Of a DNA stretch of 16,462 nt, positions 1 to 7,030 are shown piece by piece. A model generated the notes under the pieces. It did no database searches, was not told where the DNA came from, and was given only the letters and a program-made list of their open reading frames with translations. Position numbers and translations under genes: made by a program. Source of the DNA: an uncultured Megasphaera sp. (lineage in GTDB: Bacteria > Bacillota > Negativicutes > Veillonellales > Megasphaeraceae); contig NZ_CATWFF010000030.1 in NCBI RefSeq assembly GCF_958350005.1, positions 1 through 16,462 on the forward strand, in the 5' to 3' direction. Within the stretch, counting starts at the first letter, position 1. Each line of letters begins with the position of its first letter.

Positions 1-38
1 GAATATACTATATAAGATACAATGATGGAGGACTGAAT

Positions 39-2321
39 ATGACGGAGCAAGAATGGCTTGGTGAACAGAACCAGCTGGGACTGGATATTTGGCGGAATAA
101 ATACTGCAGTGACGGCGAATCGTTTGAACAGTGGCTGCAGCGGGTCAGCGGCGGCAATGAAGACGTGGCAGATCTCATAGAGAAACAGAAATTTTTATTT
201 GGCGGCCGTATTCTGGCCAACCGGGGTCTGGAATATGAAGGGAAAAAGATTACCCTGTCCAACTGCTATGTTATGACGCCGCCGGAAGATAACATTGAAA
301 GTATTTTTGACCGTGCCGGCAAGCTGGCCCGTACGTACAGTTACGGCGGCGGCTGCGGCATCGATATTTCCAGCCTGAGCCCCAAGGGAGCGCGCATCAA
401 TAATGCTGCCAAAGAAACGAGCGGCTCCATTTCCTTCATGACCCTCTATTCGCTGGTAACGGAACTTATCGGGCAGAATGGACGCCGCGGCGCGCTGATG
501 ATTTCCATTGACTGTTCCCATCCGGACGTACTGGAATTTATAAAACTGAAGACAGACCTGGATAAGGTGACGAAAGCCAATATTTCCATTCGCCTGAGTG
601 ATGAATTTATGGAAGCCGTCCGGCAGCGGCGTCAGTTCCGTCTTCATTACACGCGAAAAGAAACGGGGCAGGTCATTGAAAGCCTGGTCGATGCAGCCGA
701 TGTCTTTCATCTCATTGCGGAAACGAACTGGGATTATGCTGAACCGGGCGCGCTGTTCTGGGATCGCATTCGTTCGTGGAATCTCCTGGCCAATACGAAG
801 GAGTTTTCCTTTGCCGGTGTAAATCCCTGCGCAGAAGAACCCTTGCCGGCCGGCGGATCGTGCCTGCTGGGCAGCATTAACCTGGCCAATTTTGTACTGC
901 ATCCTTTCTCGGCAGATGCGGCCTTTGATATGGCAGACTTTAAGCGGACTGTTACCATTGCCGTACAGGCGCTGAACGACGTCCTTGACGAAGGCCTTCC
1001 GCTCCATCCGCTGCAGGAACAGCAGGACAGCGTCAAGATGTGGCGGCAAATCGGCCTGGGCATTATGGGCCTGGGCGACATGCTCATTAAGCTGGGCCTG
1101 ACCTATGGCAGCGATGAAGCTGTCGATTTCTGCCACGAACTGGGCTTTGCCATGGCCGATACAGCCATTGCCGCATCGGCGCAGCTGGCAGCAGAAGAAG
1201 GTCCTTTTGCCATGTGTCATGTCGACGAAATCATGGAAACGCCTTATTTCCAGGCGAATACGACGGAACAGACCCGCGATCTCGTTCGGAAATACGGCCT
1301 TCATAATTCGCAGCTCCTGACCATTGCCCCGACGGGGACGTTGTCGACGATGCTGGGAATTTCCGGCGGCATTGAACCGATTTATGCCAATTTCTATGAA
1401 CGAAAGACAGAATCTCTCCATGGCACGGACGTATACTATAAAGTGTATACGCCTATTGTGGATCGCTATATGAAGAGCCACGGCATTAAAGACGATGCCA
1501 ATCTGCCGGGCTATTTCGTGACAGCCATGACCCTGGATTACCGGCAGCGCGTTGCCATGCAGGCAGCCTGGCAGCGCCATATTGACGCGTCCATCAGCTC
1601 GACGGTCAACGTGCCGAACAGCTTTACTGTAGAAGATACGGAACAGCTGTATATGCTGGCCTATGAAAAAGGCTGCAAAGGGCTGACCCTGTTCCGGGAC
1701 GGCTGCAAGCGGGCCGGCATTCTGACGACTCATGTGGAAGATACAGGCGCGCCTATTGCCGGCGCAGGACTCCGGCGCGGCGAAATCGTCAGCATTGACG
1801 ATAATGTTATCGGCAAAAAGCGAAAGCTCGTTACGGGCTGCGGCAGCCTGCACTGTCTGGCCTTCTTTGATCCGTCCACAGGAGCCCTTCTGGAAACGTA
1901 TCTGAGCAAAGGTTCGACAGGAGGCTGCAATAACTTCATGATCGGCCTGTCCCGGATGATTTCCATCAGTGCCCGTGCCGGCATTGACGTGTATACTATT
2001 GTGGATCAGCTCAATTCGACAGGAAACTGTCCGTCCTATTCTGTACGGCGGGCAACGCGGGGCGATACGAGCAAAGGGTCCTGCTGCCCCATGGCTGTAG
2101 GCAATGCCCTGCTGGATATGTATAACGAAGTGCAGGAAGAACTGCGTCAGTCATCAGCCGTTGCCGGCGGTGAAGTGCCGGTCCGCAAGGCGCCGGTTCC
2201 GCCCAAGGCAGATAAGAAAGTAACGGCAGACAGCATGTTCTGCCCGCAGTGCGGCGAACCTCTCGTCTTTGAAGGAGGCTGCAATACCTGCAAAAACTGC
2301 GGCTGGAGCAAATGTAATTAA
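39..2321 (+). CDS. nrdJ: Adenosylcobalamin-dependent (class II) ribonucleoside-diphosphate reductase
   Basis: This enzyme reduces ribonucleotides to deoxyribonucleotides in the cytoplasm, using adenosylcobalamin to make a thiyl radical, so it needs neither oxygen nor a separate radical-generating subunit. The 760-residue protein has the ribonucleotide reductase barrel. The NPCAE signature holds the likely radical cysteine (C264), and C275 and C76 (in LSNCYV) fit the redox pair. A TSCPD-type domain follows at about 590-695. The C-terminus is a cysteine-rich zinc-ribbon tail with C735/C738 and C748/C751/C754/C759, which probably includes the shuttle cysteines. No N-terminal ATP-cone is evident. 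The ATG at 39 is supported by GGAGGA at 27-32. Only 38 bases of upstream sequence are present, so the promoter cannot be defined. Family assignment is firm; exact cysteine roles are inferred from Thermotoga-type NrdJ. Confidence 0.95.
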   Translation: MTEQEWLGEQNQLGLDIWRNKYCSDGESFEQWLQRVSGGNEDVADLIEKQKFLFGGRILANRGLEYEGKKITLSNCYVMTPPEDNIESIFDRAGKLARTYSYGGGCGIDISSLSPKGARINNAAKETSGSISFMTLYSLVTELIGQNGRRGALMISIDCSHPDVLEFIKLKTDLDKVTKANISIRLSDEFMEAVRQRRQFRLHYTRKETGQVIESLVDAADVFHLIAETNWDYAEPGALFWDRIRSWNLLANTKEFSFAGVNPCAEEPLPAGGSCLLGSINLANFVLHPFSADAAFDMADFKRTVTIAVQALNDVLDEGLPLHPLQEQQDSVKMWRQIGLGIMGLGDMLIKLGLTYGSDEAVDFCHELGFAMADTAIAASAQLAAEEGPFAMCHVDEIMETPYFQANTTEQTRDLVRKYGLHNSQLLTIAPTGTLSTMLGISGGIEPIYANFYERKTESLHGTDVYYKVYTPIVDRYMKSHGIKDDANLPGYFVTAMTLDYRQRVAMQAAWQRHIDASISSTVNVPNSFTVEDTEQLYMLAYEKGCKGLTLFRDGCKRAGILTTHVEDTGAPIAGAGLRRGEIVSIDDNVIGKKRKLVTGCGSLHCLAFFDPSTGALLETYLSKGSTGGCNNFMIGLSRMISISARAGIDVYTIVDQLNSTGNCPSYSVRRATRGDTSKGSCCPMAVGNALLDMYNEVQEELRQSSAVAGGEVPVRKAPVPPKADKKVTADSMFCPQCGEPLVFEGGCNTCKNCGWSKCN

Positions 2322-2325
2322 TGAC

Positions 2326-2349
2326 ATCAGCTGGTCCGGACCAGCTGAT
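2326..2349. repeat. Perfect 24-bp palindrome between nrdJ and eamA
   Basis: A perfect inverted repeat with half-site ATCAGCTGGTCC begins five bases after the nrdJ stop codon. As RNA it folds into a 10-bp stem with a CCGG tetraloop. No T-run follows, so it is not a canonical intrinsic terminator. It could be an mRNA-stabilising or processing hairpin, a weak or factor-assisted terminator, or a DNA operator for a dimeric regulator of eamA. The symmetry is seen directly; the role is unknown. Confidence 0.6.
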
Positions 2350-2395
2350 ATCCGTACATTTCCGAATACAGCCAAATGAGGAGGAGCTAGAATTC

Positions 2396-3298
2396 ATGAA
2401 AGTACAAGACCGTTTACTGGCCATTTTAATCGTCATCATATGGGGCGTTAACTTCACAGTCATCAAATTTGGCGTCGACGGCATACCGCCGCTGCTGCTG
2501 GTAGCCCTGCGCTTTGCTTTTGCCGCCTTTCCGGCGCTGCTGTTCATCAGGCGGCCCCAGGCACCGCTGCGCCATATCGTGGCCTATGGCCTGACTGTCG
2601 GCGTCGGCCAGTTTGCCTGTTTATTCTGTGCCATCCATATCGGCATGCCTGCCGGAGCAGCGTCGGTTATCCTGCAGGCCCAGGCCTTTTTTACGATCTT
2701 CCTGGCAGCGCTGTTCTTTCATGAACGCATTCATGGCAGGCAGATTGTGGGCCTGACTATGGCAGCTGCCGGCCTGGCTTTTATTAGCGGTCAGTTTGAC
2801 AGTCAGGCTGCCGTCATTCCCCTGGATTCACTCGTATTGACGCTGGGCGGTGCTCTGTGCTGGGGCCTGTCCAACATCGTCGTCCGCCAGGCATCGACGG
2901 CAGCTGCAGAAGAAGGCAAACATCTCGATGTGCTCAGCCTCGTCGTCTGGTCCAGCCTCGTGCCGCCTCTGCCCATGCTGGCCCTGTCGGCATGGCTGGA
3001 AGGCCCTGACGCCATGGCTTCGGCTATTCTCCATATTCAGCCTGTTACGGTCTTTTCTATTTGTTATTTATCCTTTCTGGCTACTATCGTTGGGTATGGA
3101 CTGTGGAGCAAGCTCCTGGCCAAATATGAAGCTCATAAAATTGCGCCTCTGTCACTGCTCGTGCCGGTTTTTGGACTCCTTACGGCCCGGTTTGTCCTCG
3201 GCGAAAGCCTGTCCCTCTGGCAGTGGCTTGGCGTCATTGTCGTCATTCTCGGTCTTGTCGTGACCAATATGCCCATCCATCGGCCTAAAGGAGCGTAG
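2396..3298 (+). CDS. eamA: EamA-family exporter, probably O-acetylserine/cysteine export
   Basis: This is an inner-membrane drug/metabolite transporter (DMT) of 300 residues with about ten hydrophobic segments arranged as two EamA domains. From memory it resembles E. coli EamA (YdeD) closely along its length: the early WGVNFTVIKFG segment, the GMPAGAASVILQAQAFFTI segment and the ATIVGYGLWSKLL / APLSLLVPVFGL segment all have near-identical counterparts there. E. coli EamA exports O-acetylserine and cysteine. The ATG at 2396 is chosen because GAGGAGGAG lies at the right distance upstream; an upstream in-frame ATG at 2321 overlaps the nrdJ stop and would add 25 hydrophilic residues across the palindrome. 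No terminator separates it from the serine promoter that starts 20 bases after its stop. Substrate specificity is inferred; the family is firm. Confidence 0.85.
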   Translation: MKVQDRLLAILIVIIWGVNFTVIKFGVDGIPPLLLVALRFAFAAFPALLFIRRPQAPLRHIVAYGLTVGVGQFACLFCAIHIGMPAGAASVILQAQAFFTIFLAALFFHERIHGRQIVGLTMAAAGLAFISGQFDSQAAVIPLDSLVLTLGGALCWGLSNIVVRQASTAAAEEGKHLDVLSLVVWSSLVPPLPMLALSAWLEGPDAMASAILHIQPVTVFSICYLSFLATIVGYGLWSKLLAKYEAHKIAPLSLLVPVFGLLTARFVLGESLSLWQWLGVIVVILGLVVTNMPIHRPKGA

Positions 3299-3317
3299 AA
3301 ATCTGCAGTCTTTGTTC

Positions 3318-3346
3318 TTGACAGACAGGAAAATCGTGTTTATAAT
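3318..3346 (+). promoter_or_regulatory. Consensus sigma-A promoter of the serine operon
   Basis: TTGACA (3318-3323) and TATAAT (3341-3346) are both perfect consensus hexamers with an ideal 17-base spacer. Transcription would start near 3353-3355, just upstream of the T-box leader. A strong constitutive promoter controlled downstream by a terminating leader is the usual T-box arrangement. Confidence 0.9.
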
Positions 3347-3354
3347 AAACATAA

Positions 3355-3572
3355 TTTTACAGTACGCAATGAAGGAGAAGCAAATTACGCTGCCTGATCA
3401 GAGAGCTGCCGGCCGGTGCGAGGCAGAGAGGCTGTAAGGCGTTCCGCTCCGGAGCGGCAAATGATGAATTTGACGGGTTCGCCCGATACAGCGAAGCAAG
3501 TTGGCCGAAAGGCAAGTTGGGTGGCAACGCGGGAATTTACTCTCGTCCCTGTAAAGGGACGGGAGTTTTTTT
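3355..3572 (+). ncRNA. T-box leader riboswitch, serine-specific
   Basis: This untranslated leader senses uncharged tRNA-Ser and controls readthrough into serC-serA-phosphatase-serS. The T-box core GGGTGGCAACGCGGG is at 3519-3533, followed by a terminator. Stem I can be sketched: AGAGAG at 3400-3405, a CTGCC/GGCAG stem (3406-3410 with 3422-3426) capped by a GGTG-containing loop, and lower helices GCCT/AGGC (3392-3395 with 3429-3432), TTAC/GTAA (3385-3388 with 3434-3437) and GGAG/CTCC (3374-3377 with 3447-3450). The internal loop left by this fold contains TCC (3443-3445) followed by a purine, the only serine codon there. The UGGC at 3522-3525 would pair with GCCA, matching the G discriminator base usual for tRNA-Ser. 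A hairpin CGGG-TTCG-CCCG (3474-3485) and a repeated GCAAGTTGG (3496-3504 and 3512-3520) lie between. The 5' end and the specifier are inferred by hand-folding. Confidence 0.93.
3539..3572 (+). terminator. T-box regulatory intrinsic terminator
   Basis: A 12-bp stem with one G-T wobble (ACTCTCGTCCCT at 3539-3550 with AGGGACGGGAGT at 3555-3566) and a GTAA loop is followed by a run of seven T. The 5' arm, including CGTCCC, can alternatively pair with the T-box core to form the antiterminator when uncharged tRNA is bound. It would also stop readthrough from nrdJ-eamA. Confidence 0.95.
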
Positions 3573-3595
3573 ATGAGTGAAAGGTGTGGAACCAC

Positions 3596-4669
3596 GTGAA
3601 ACGAGTATATAATTTTAATGCCGGACCATCGGCCATGCCTCTGGAAGTGCTGCAGGAGGTTCAGGCAGAATTTCTTGATTTTCAGCATACAGGCATGAGC
3701 ATCGTTGAAATCAGCCATCGCAGTGCTGCCTACCAGGCGATGCAGGATGATGTAAAAGCGACGCTCAGGCGCTTTCTGTCCATTCCGGACGGCTATGCCG
3801 TCATCTTCATGCAGGGCGGCGGCAGCATGCAGTTCGTCATGCATGCTGCTAATTTCCTGAAGCGGAAAGGCGGCTATATCAATACCGGTGTCTGGTCGGA
3901 CAAAGCCATGAAGGCGGCACAGTTTTTTGGCACGACCTATGAAGTAGCATCCAGCAAAGGCGATGGCTTTACGTATATTCCTTCGCCAGATACATTCTCT
4001 GTGCAGGATGGGACCGATTACGTATATATTACGTCGAACAATACTATTCATGGTACAGAATGGCAGACGTATCCGTCTTTTGATGTGCCATTATTCTGTG
4101 ATATGTCCAGCGATTTTCTCAGCCGTCCTTTCGACGTGAGCAACTTCGACTTTGTCTATGCCGGTGCGCAGAAAAACGTCGGCCCTGCCGGTGTCGTTGT
4201 CGGCATTATTAAGGAAGAGCTGCTGAAACAGGCCCGGACAGACCTGCCGGACATGCTGAAGTATCAGACCTATGTCGATAAGGATTCGACGTATAATACG
4301 CCGCCAGTATTTGGTATTTACTTCGTCGGCAAAGTGCTGCACTGGCTGGAAGATCACGGCGGTCTGGCTGCCATGGCGTCGAGAAACAAGGAAAAAGCCG
4401 ATCTCGTATACAGTGTTCTCGACAGCAGTGATGGATTCTACCGCGGCCATGCCCGTAAGGATTCGCGGAGCCGCATGAATGTTACCTTTAATCTGCCGTC
4501 GCCGGAGCTGGAAGCTGAATTTGCTGCCAAGGCGGCGGAAAAAGGGCTCATAGGCCTGAAGGGACATCGCTCCATTGGCGGCTGCCGGGCGTCGCTGTAT
4601 AATGCTGTTACCCTGGAAGGCTGTCAGGCTCTGGCTGATTTTATGGAAACCTTCCGGCAGAATCATTAA
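3596..4669 (+). CDS. serC: Phosphoserine aminotransferase
   Basis: This PLP enzyme carries out the second step of serine synthesis: 3-phosphohydroxypyruvate plus glutamate gives O-phosphoserine plus 2-oxoglutarate. Class V aminotransferases of this type also usually accept the vitamin B6 intermediate. The protein has the N-terminal YNFNAGPSAMP signature and the lysine that binds PLP, K193, in YAGAQKNVGPAG. Its 357 residues are normal for the family. The start is taken as GTG at 3596, giving the expected MKRVYNF start, with AAAGGTG at 3580-3586 as ribosome binding site. An in-frame GTG at 3584 would add only four residues but lacks a good site. It is the first gene after the T-box terminator, followed by serA after 57 bases. 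Confidence 0.96.
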   Translation: MKRVYNFNAGPSAMPLEVLQEVQAEFLDFQHTGMSIVEISHRSAAYQAMQDDVKATLRRFLSIPDGYAVIFMQGGGSMQFVMHAANFLKRKGGYINTGVWSDKAMKAAQFFGTTYEVASSKGDGFTYIPSPDTFSVQDGTDYVYITSNNTIHGTEWQTYPSFDVPLFCDMSSDFLSRPFDVSNFDFVYAGAQKNVGPAGVVVGIIKEELLKQARTDLPDMLKYQTYVDKDSTYNTPPVFGIYFVGKVLHWLEDHGGLAAMASRNKEKADLVYSVLDSSDGFYRGHARKDSRSRMNVTFNLPSPELEAEFAAKAAEKGLIGLKGHRSIGGCRASLYNAVTLEGCQALADFMETFRQNH

Positions 4670-4726
4670 TACAATAAAAAGTAAAGACAAAACGCGTAGG
4701 GGCGCGTGTACAGGAGGAGAAAACAG

Positions 4727-6316
4727 ATGAAGATTTTAGTTAGTGATGACGTATCCATGAAAGGCGTAGAGCTGCTGCGGGAACATGGCTATGAAGTAGA
4801 TGTGAAGAAAAACCTGGATGAACAGGGGCTTATCGACTGCATTGGCGAATATGACGGACTTATTACCCGTTCCATGACGCATGTAACGGAAAAAGTTATT
4901 GATGCCGCAACCAAATTAAAGGTCATTGGCCGGGCCGGTGTCGGCGTCGACAGTATTGACCTGAAAACGGCAACTGCCCGGGGCATTGTCGTCGTCAACA
5001 CGCCGACGGCCAATACCATGGCAGCAACGGAACATACCTGTGCCATGATCATGGCCATTACGCGTCATATTCCGCAGGCCCATAATTCTCTTATGGCCGG
5101 TGAATGGGACCGGGCCCGGTTTACGGGGATTCAGCTCCAGCACAAGACCATTGGCATTATCGGCGTAGGCCGCATTGGTTCGCGCATTGCCAAGCGGATG
5201 CAGGCCATGGAAATGAAGACCATCGGCTATGACCCGTATATTCCGGAAGAACGGTTCAAACAGCTCGGCGTTCAGTCTGTCGATCTGGATACGCTCCTGC
5301 GCACGTCTGACTATATTACCATGCATACGCCGCTGACCAAGGAAACACGCGGCATGATCGGTGCTGAAGAAATTGCCAAGATGAAAGACGGCGTCCGCGT
5401 CATCAACGTATCCCGCGGTGCTGTCCTCGATATTCAGGCTCTGGCAGAAGCCCTCAAGAGCGGCCACGTTGCCGGCGCGGCTATTGACGTATTCCCGACA
5501 GAACCGCTTCGCAAGGAAATTGACCCGTTCATTGGCATGGACAACGTCGTCATTACGCCGCACCTCGGCGCCTCGACAGTAGAAGCGCAGATCGGCGTAT
5601 CCGTAGACGTTGCAGAAGGCGTTATGGCAGCCCTGAGCGGCGAACCGGTCGCAACAGCTGTCAATATGGCTCCTATTCCGCAGAACGTGTACAACGTCAT
5701 TCATCCCTATTTCGATCTGATGGAACGGATGGGCAATCTGGCTGTATACCTGTCAGACGCACCGATGCGGGAAATTCAGGTAGAATATACGGGCGAGCTG
5801 GCCGAAACGGAAACGCGCCTTCTTACCATTGCCGTTTTGAAAGGGGCCCTGAATCCGATACTGCAGGAATCGGTCAACTTCGTCAATGCTGCTGAAGTAG
5901 CCAAAACCCGTCATATTGCCGTAAAAGAAATCAAATCACAGGATAACAGCTATTTCGTCGATGCCGTAACGGTACGCGTCAAGACCAGCAAGGGTGAACA
6001 CACCCTCGTGGGGACGCTGTTCAATAAGACGGAAGCCAAAATCGTTCAGATCGACGAATACCGCGTCGACTTTACGCCGGAAGGGTATCTGCTCCTGGCG
6101 CCCCATATTGACCAGCCTAACATGATCGGCCAGATTTCGACGATTCTGGGGCAGGCTCACATCAATATTACGGGCATGCAGGTCGGACGCATGACCAAGA
6201 CCGGCACGAATATCATGGCTATTGCCGTTCAGGACGACATTCCCAACGATATTATGCTCAAGCTCCGTTCCATTGACGGCATTTTGGATATGAAACTGAT
6301 TCACTGCGATATATAA
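4727..6316 (+). CDS. serA: D-3-phosphoglycerate dehydrogenase
   Basis: This is the first and committing step of serine synthesis, oxidising 3-phosphoglycerate to 3-phosphohydroxypyruvate with NAD+. In the 529-residue protein the Rossmann motif GVGRIG (146-151) is followed by an acidic residue (D169) that favours NAD. The catalytic trio of D-2-hydroxyacid dehydrogenases is present: R230 in NVSRGAV, E259 in PTEP and H279 in TPHLGAS. After the catalytic part comes the intervening (ASB-type) domain and a C-terminal ACT domain from about 454, starting near HIDQPNMIGQ, which in long SerA proteins is often the site of serine feedback inhibition. The ATG at 4727 follows a strong AGGAGGAG. Having the pathway's first enzyme second in the operon is common. 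Confidence 0.97.
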   Translation: MKILVSDDVSMKGVELLREHGYEVDVKKNLDEQGLIDCIGEYDGLITRSMTHVTEKVIDAATKLKVIGRAGVGVDSIDLKTATARGIVVVNTPTANTMAATEHTCAMIMAITRHIPQAHNSLMAGEWDRARFTGIQLQHKTIGIIGVGRIGSRIAKRMQAMEMKTIGYDPYIPEERFKQLGVQSVDLDTLLRTSDYITMHTPLTKETRGMIGAEEIAKMKDGVRVINVSRGAVLDIQALAEALKSGHVAGAAIDVFPTEPLRKEIDPFIGMDNVVITPHLGASTVEAQIGVSVDVAEGVMAALSGEPVATAVNMAPIPQNVYNVIHPYFDLMERMGNLAVYLSDAPMREIQVEYTGELAETETRLLTIAVLKGALNPILQESVNFVNAAEVAKTRHIAVKEIKSQDNSYFVDAVTVRVKTSKGEHTLVGTLFNKTEAKIVQIDEYRVDFTPEGYLLLAPHIDQPNMIGQISTILGQAHINITGMQVGRMTKTGTNIMAIAVQDDIPNDIMLKLRSIDGILDMKLIHCDI

Positions 6317-6332
6317 GGTCCGGGAGGTACTG

Positions 6333-6977
6333 ATGATTCGAATTATACTGATTCGCCACGGCGAAACGAAATGGAACGTAGAAGGCCGCTATCAGGGCCA
6401 GGAAGACACGCAGCTCAGTGAACGAGGCCTTGCTCAGGGGCATATGGTTGCTCAGGGACTGAAAGACATCCCTATGGACCGGGCCATTTCCAGTCCTCTG
6501 GAACGGTCGTACATGACCTGCCAGTTCTGTGCAGACCTGCACGGGCTGAACGTAGAAAAGGACAGCCGTCTCATTGAAATCAATCACGGCGACTGGGAAG
6601 GCTGCCTGGCTGATGAAATCAGACAGAAGTATCCGAAAGAATTTCAGCAGTGGCACAGTCAGCCGCAGCTCGTTACCATGCCGGGCAAAGGCGGCGAATC
6701 CCTGGACGATGTACGGCGCCGCGCCCGTGCTGCCTTTGACGAATATGCTGAAAAATACGACGGCCAGACCGTCCTCGTCGCCGCCCATGATGCCGTCAAC
6801 AAGGCGATTATCTGCGATGTTCTGGGCCTGGACATGAGTCATTTCTGGCAGATCAAGCAGGATAATACGTGCATTAACGTGCTGGAATGCCACGATGGTG
6901 TATGGCGTCTGGTACTGCTCAATTCCACGAATCACATGGGCTATCTGTTCAGCGGCATTGAACAGAAGGGCCTGTAA
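6333..6977 (+). CDS. Histidine phosphatase family protein, probable phosphoserine phosphatase
   Basis: This 214-residue cytoplasmic protein belongs to the histidine phosphatase (phosphoglycerate mutase-like) superfamily. R8-H9-G10-E11 carries the phospho-accepting histidine, R58 lies in SPLERS, E82 in EINHGDWEG is the likely general acid and H152 is in AAHD. The EINHGDWEG form and short length resemble the CobC/PhoE phosphatase branch rather than true cofactor-dependent mutases, which are longer and differ at this motif. It lies 16 bases after serA and before serS in a serine T-box operon, so removing phosphate from phosphoserine is the most economical role. Metal-independent phosphoserine phosphatases of this fold are known (Hydrogenobacter PspA/PspB). 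No HAD-type SerB occurs in the window. The start at 6333 has GGGAGGT upstream. An alternative is alpha-ribazole phosphatase or a broad-specificity phosphatase. Confidence 0.85.
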   Translation: MIRIILIRHGETKWNVEGRYQGQEDTQLSERGLAQGHMVAQGLKDIPMDRAISSPLERSYMTCQFCADLHGLNVEKDSRLIEINHGDWEGCLADEIRQKYPKEFQQWHSQPQLVTMPGKGGESLDDVRRRARAAFDEYAEKYDGQTVLVAAHDAVNKAIICDVLGLDMSHFWQIKQDNTCINVLECHDGVWRLVLLNSTNHMGYLFSGIEQKGL

Positions 6978-7030
6978 GCCATAGGCTGTATGCAATCCCT
7001 GTTTCTATAGAGAAAGGAAGAATATTCATT

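Noticed and set aside
195..1853. 552-residue open frame antisense to nrdJ
   Set aside because: It overlies a clear conserved gene, its translation has no recognisable family, and long antisense frames are expected from this codon bias.
2011..2547. Minus-strand frame spanning the nrdJ-eamA junction
   Set aside because: It overlaps the palindrome and both real genes; its translation is low quality and has no family signature.
4690..4706. ACGCG/CGCGT small hairpin between serC and serA
   Set aside because: Only a 5-bp stem with no T-run; too weak to call a terminator or regulator.
6333..6977. Annotation as true 2,3-bisphosphoglycerate-dependent phosphoglycerate mutase (gpmA)
   Set aside because: It is shorter than GpmA and its EINHGDWEG motif is of the phosphatase type; the operon context points to serine synthesis.
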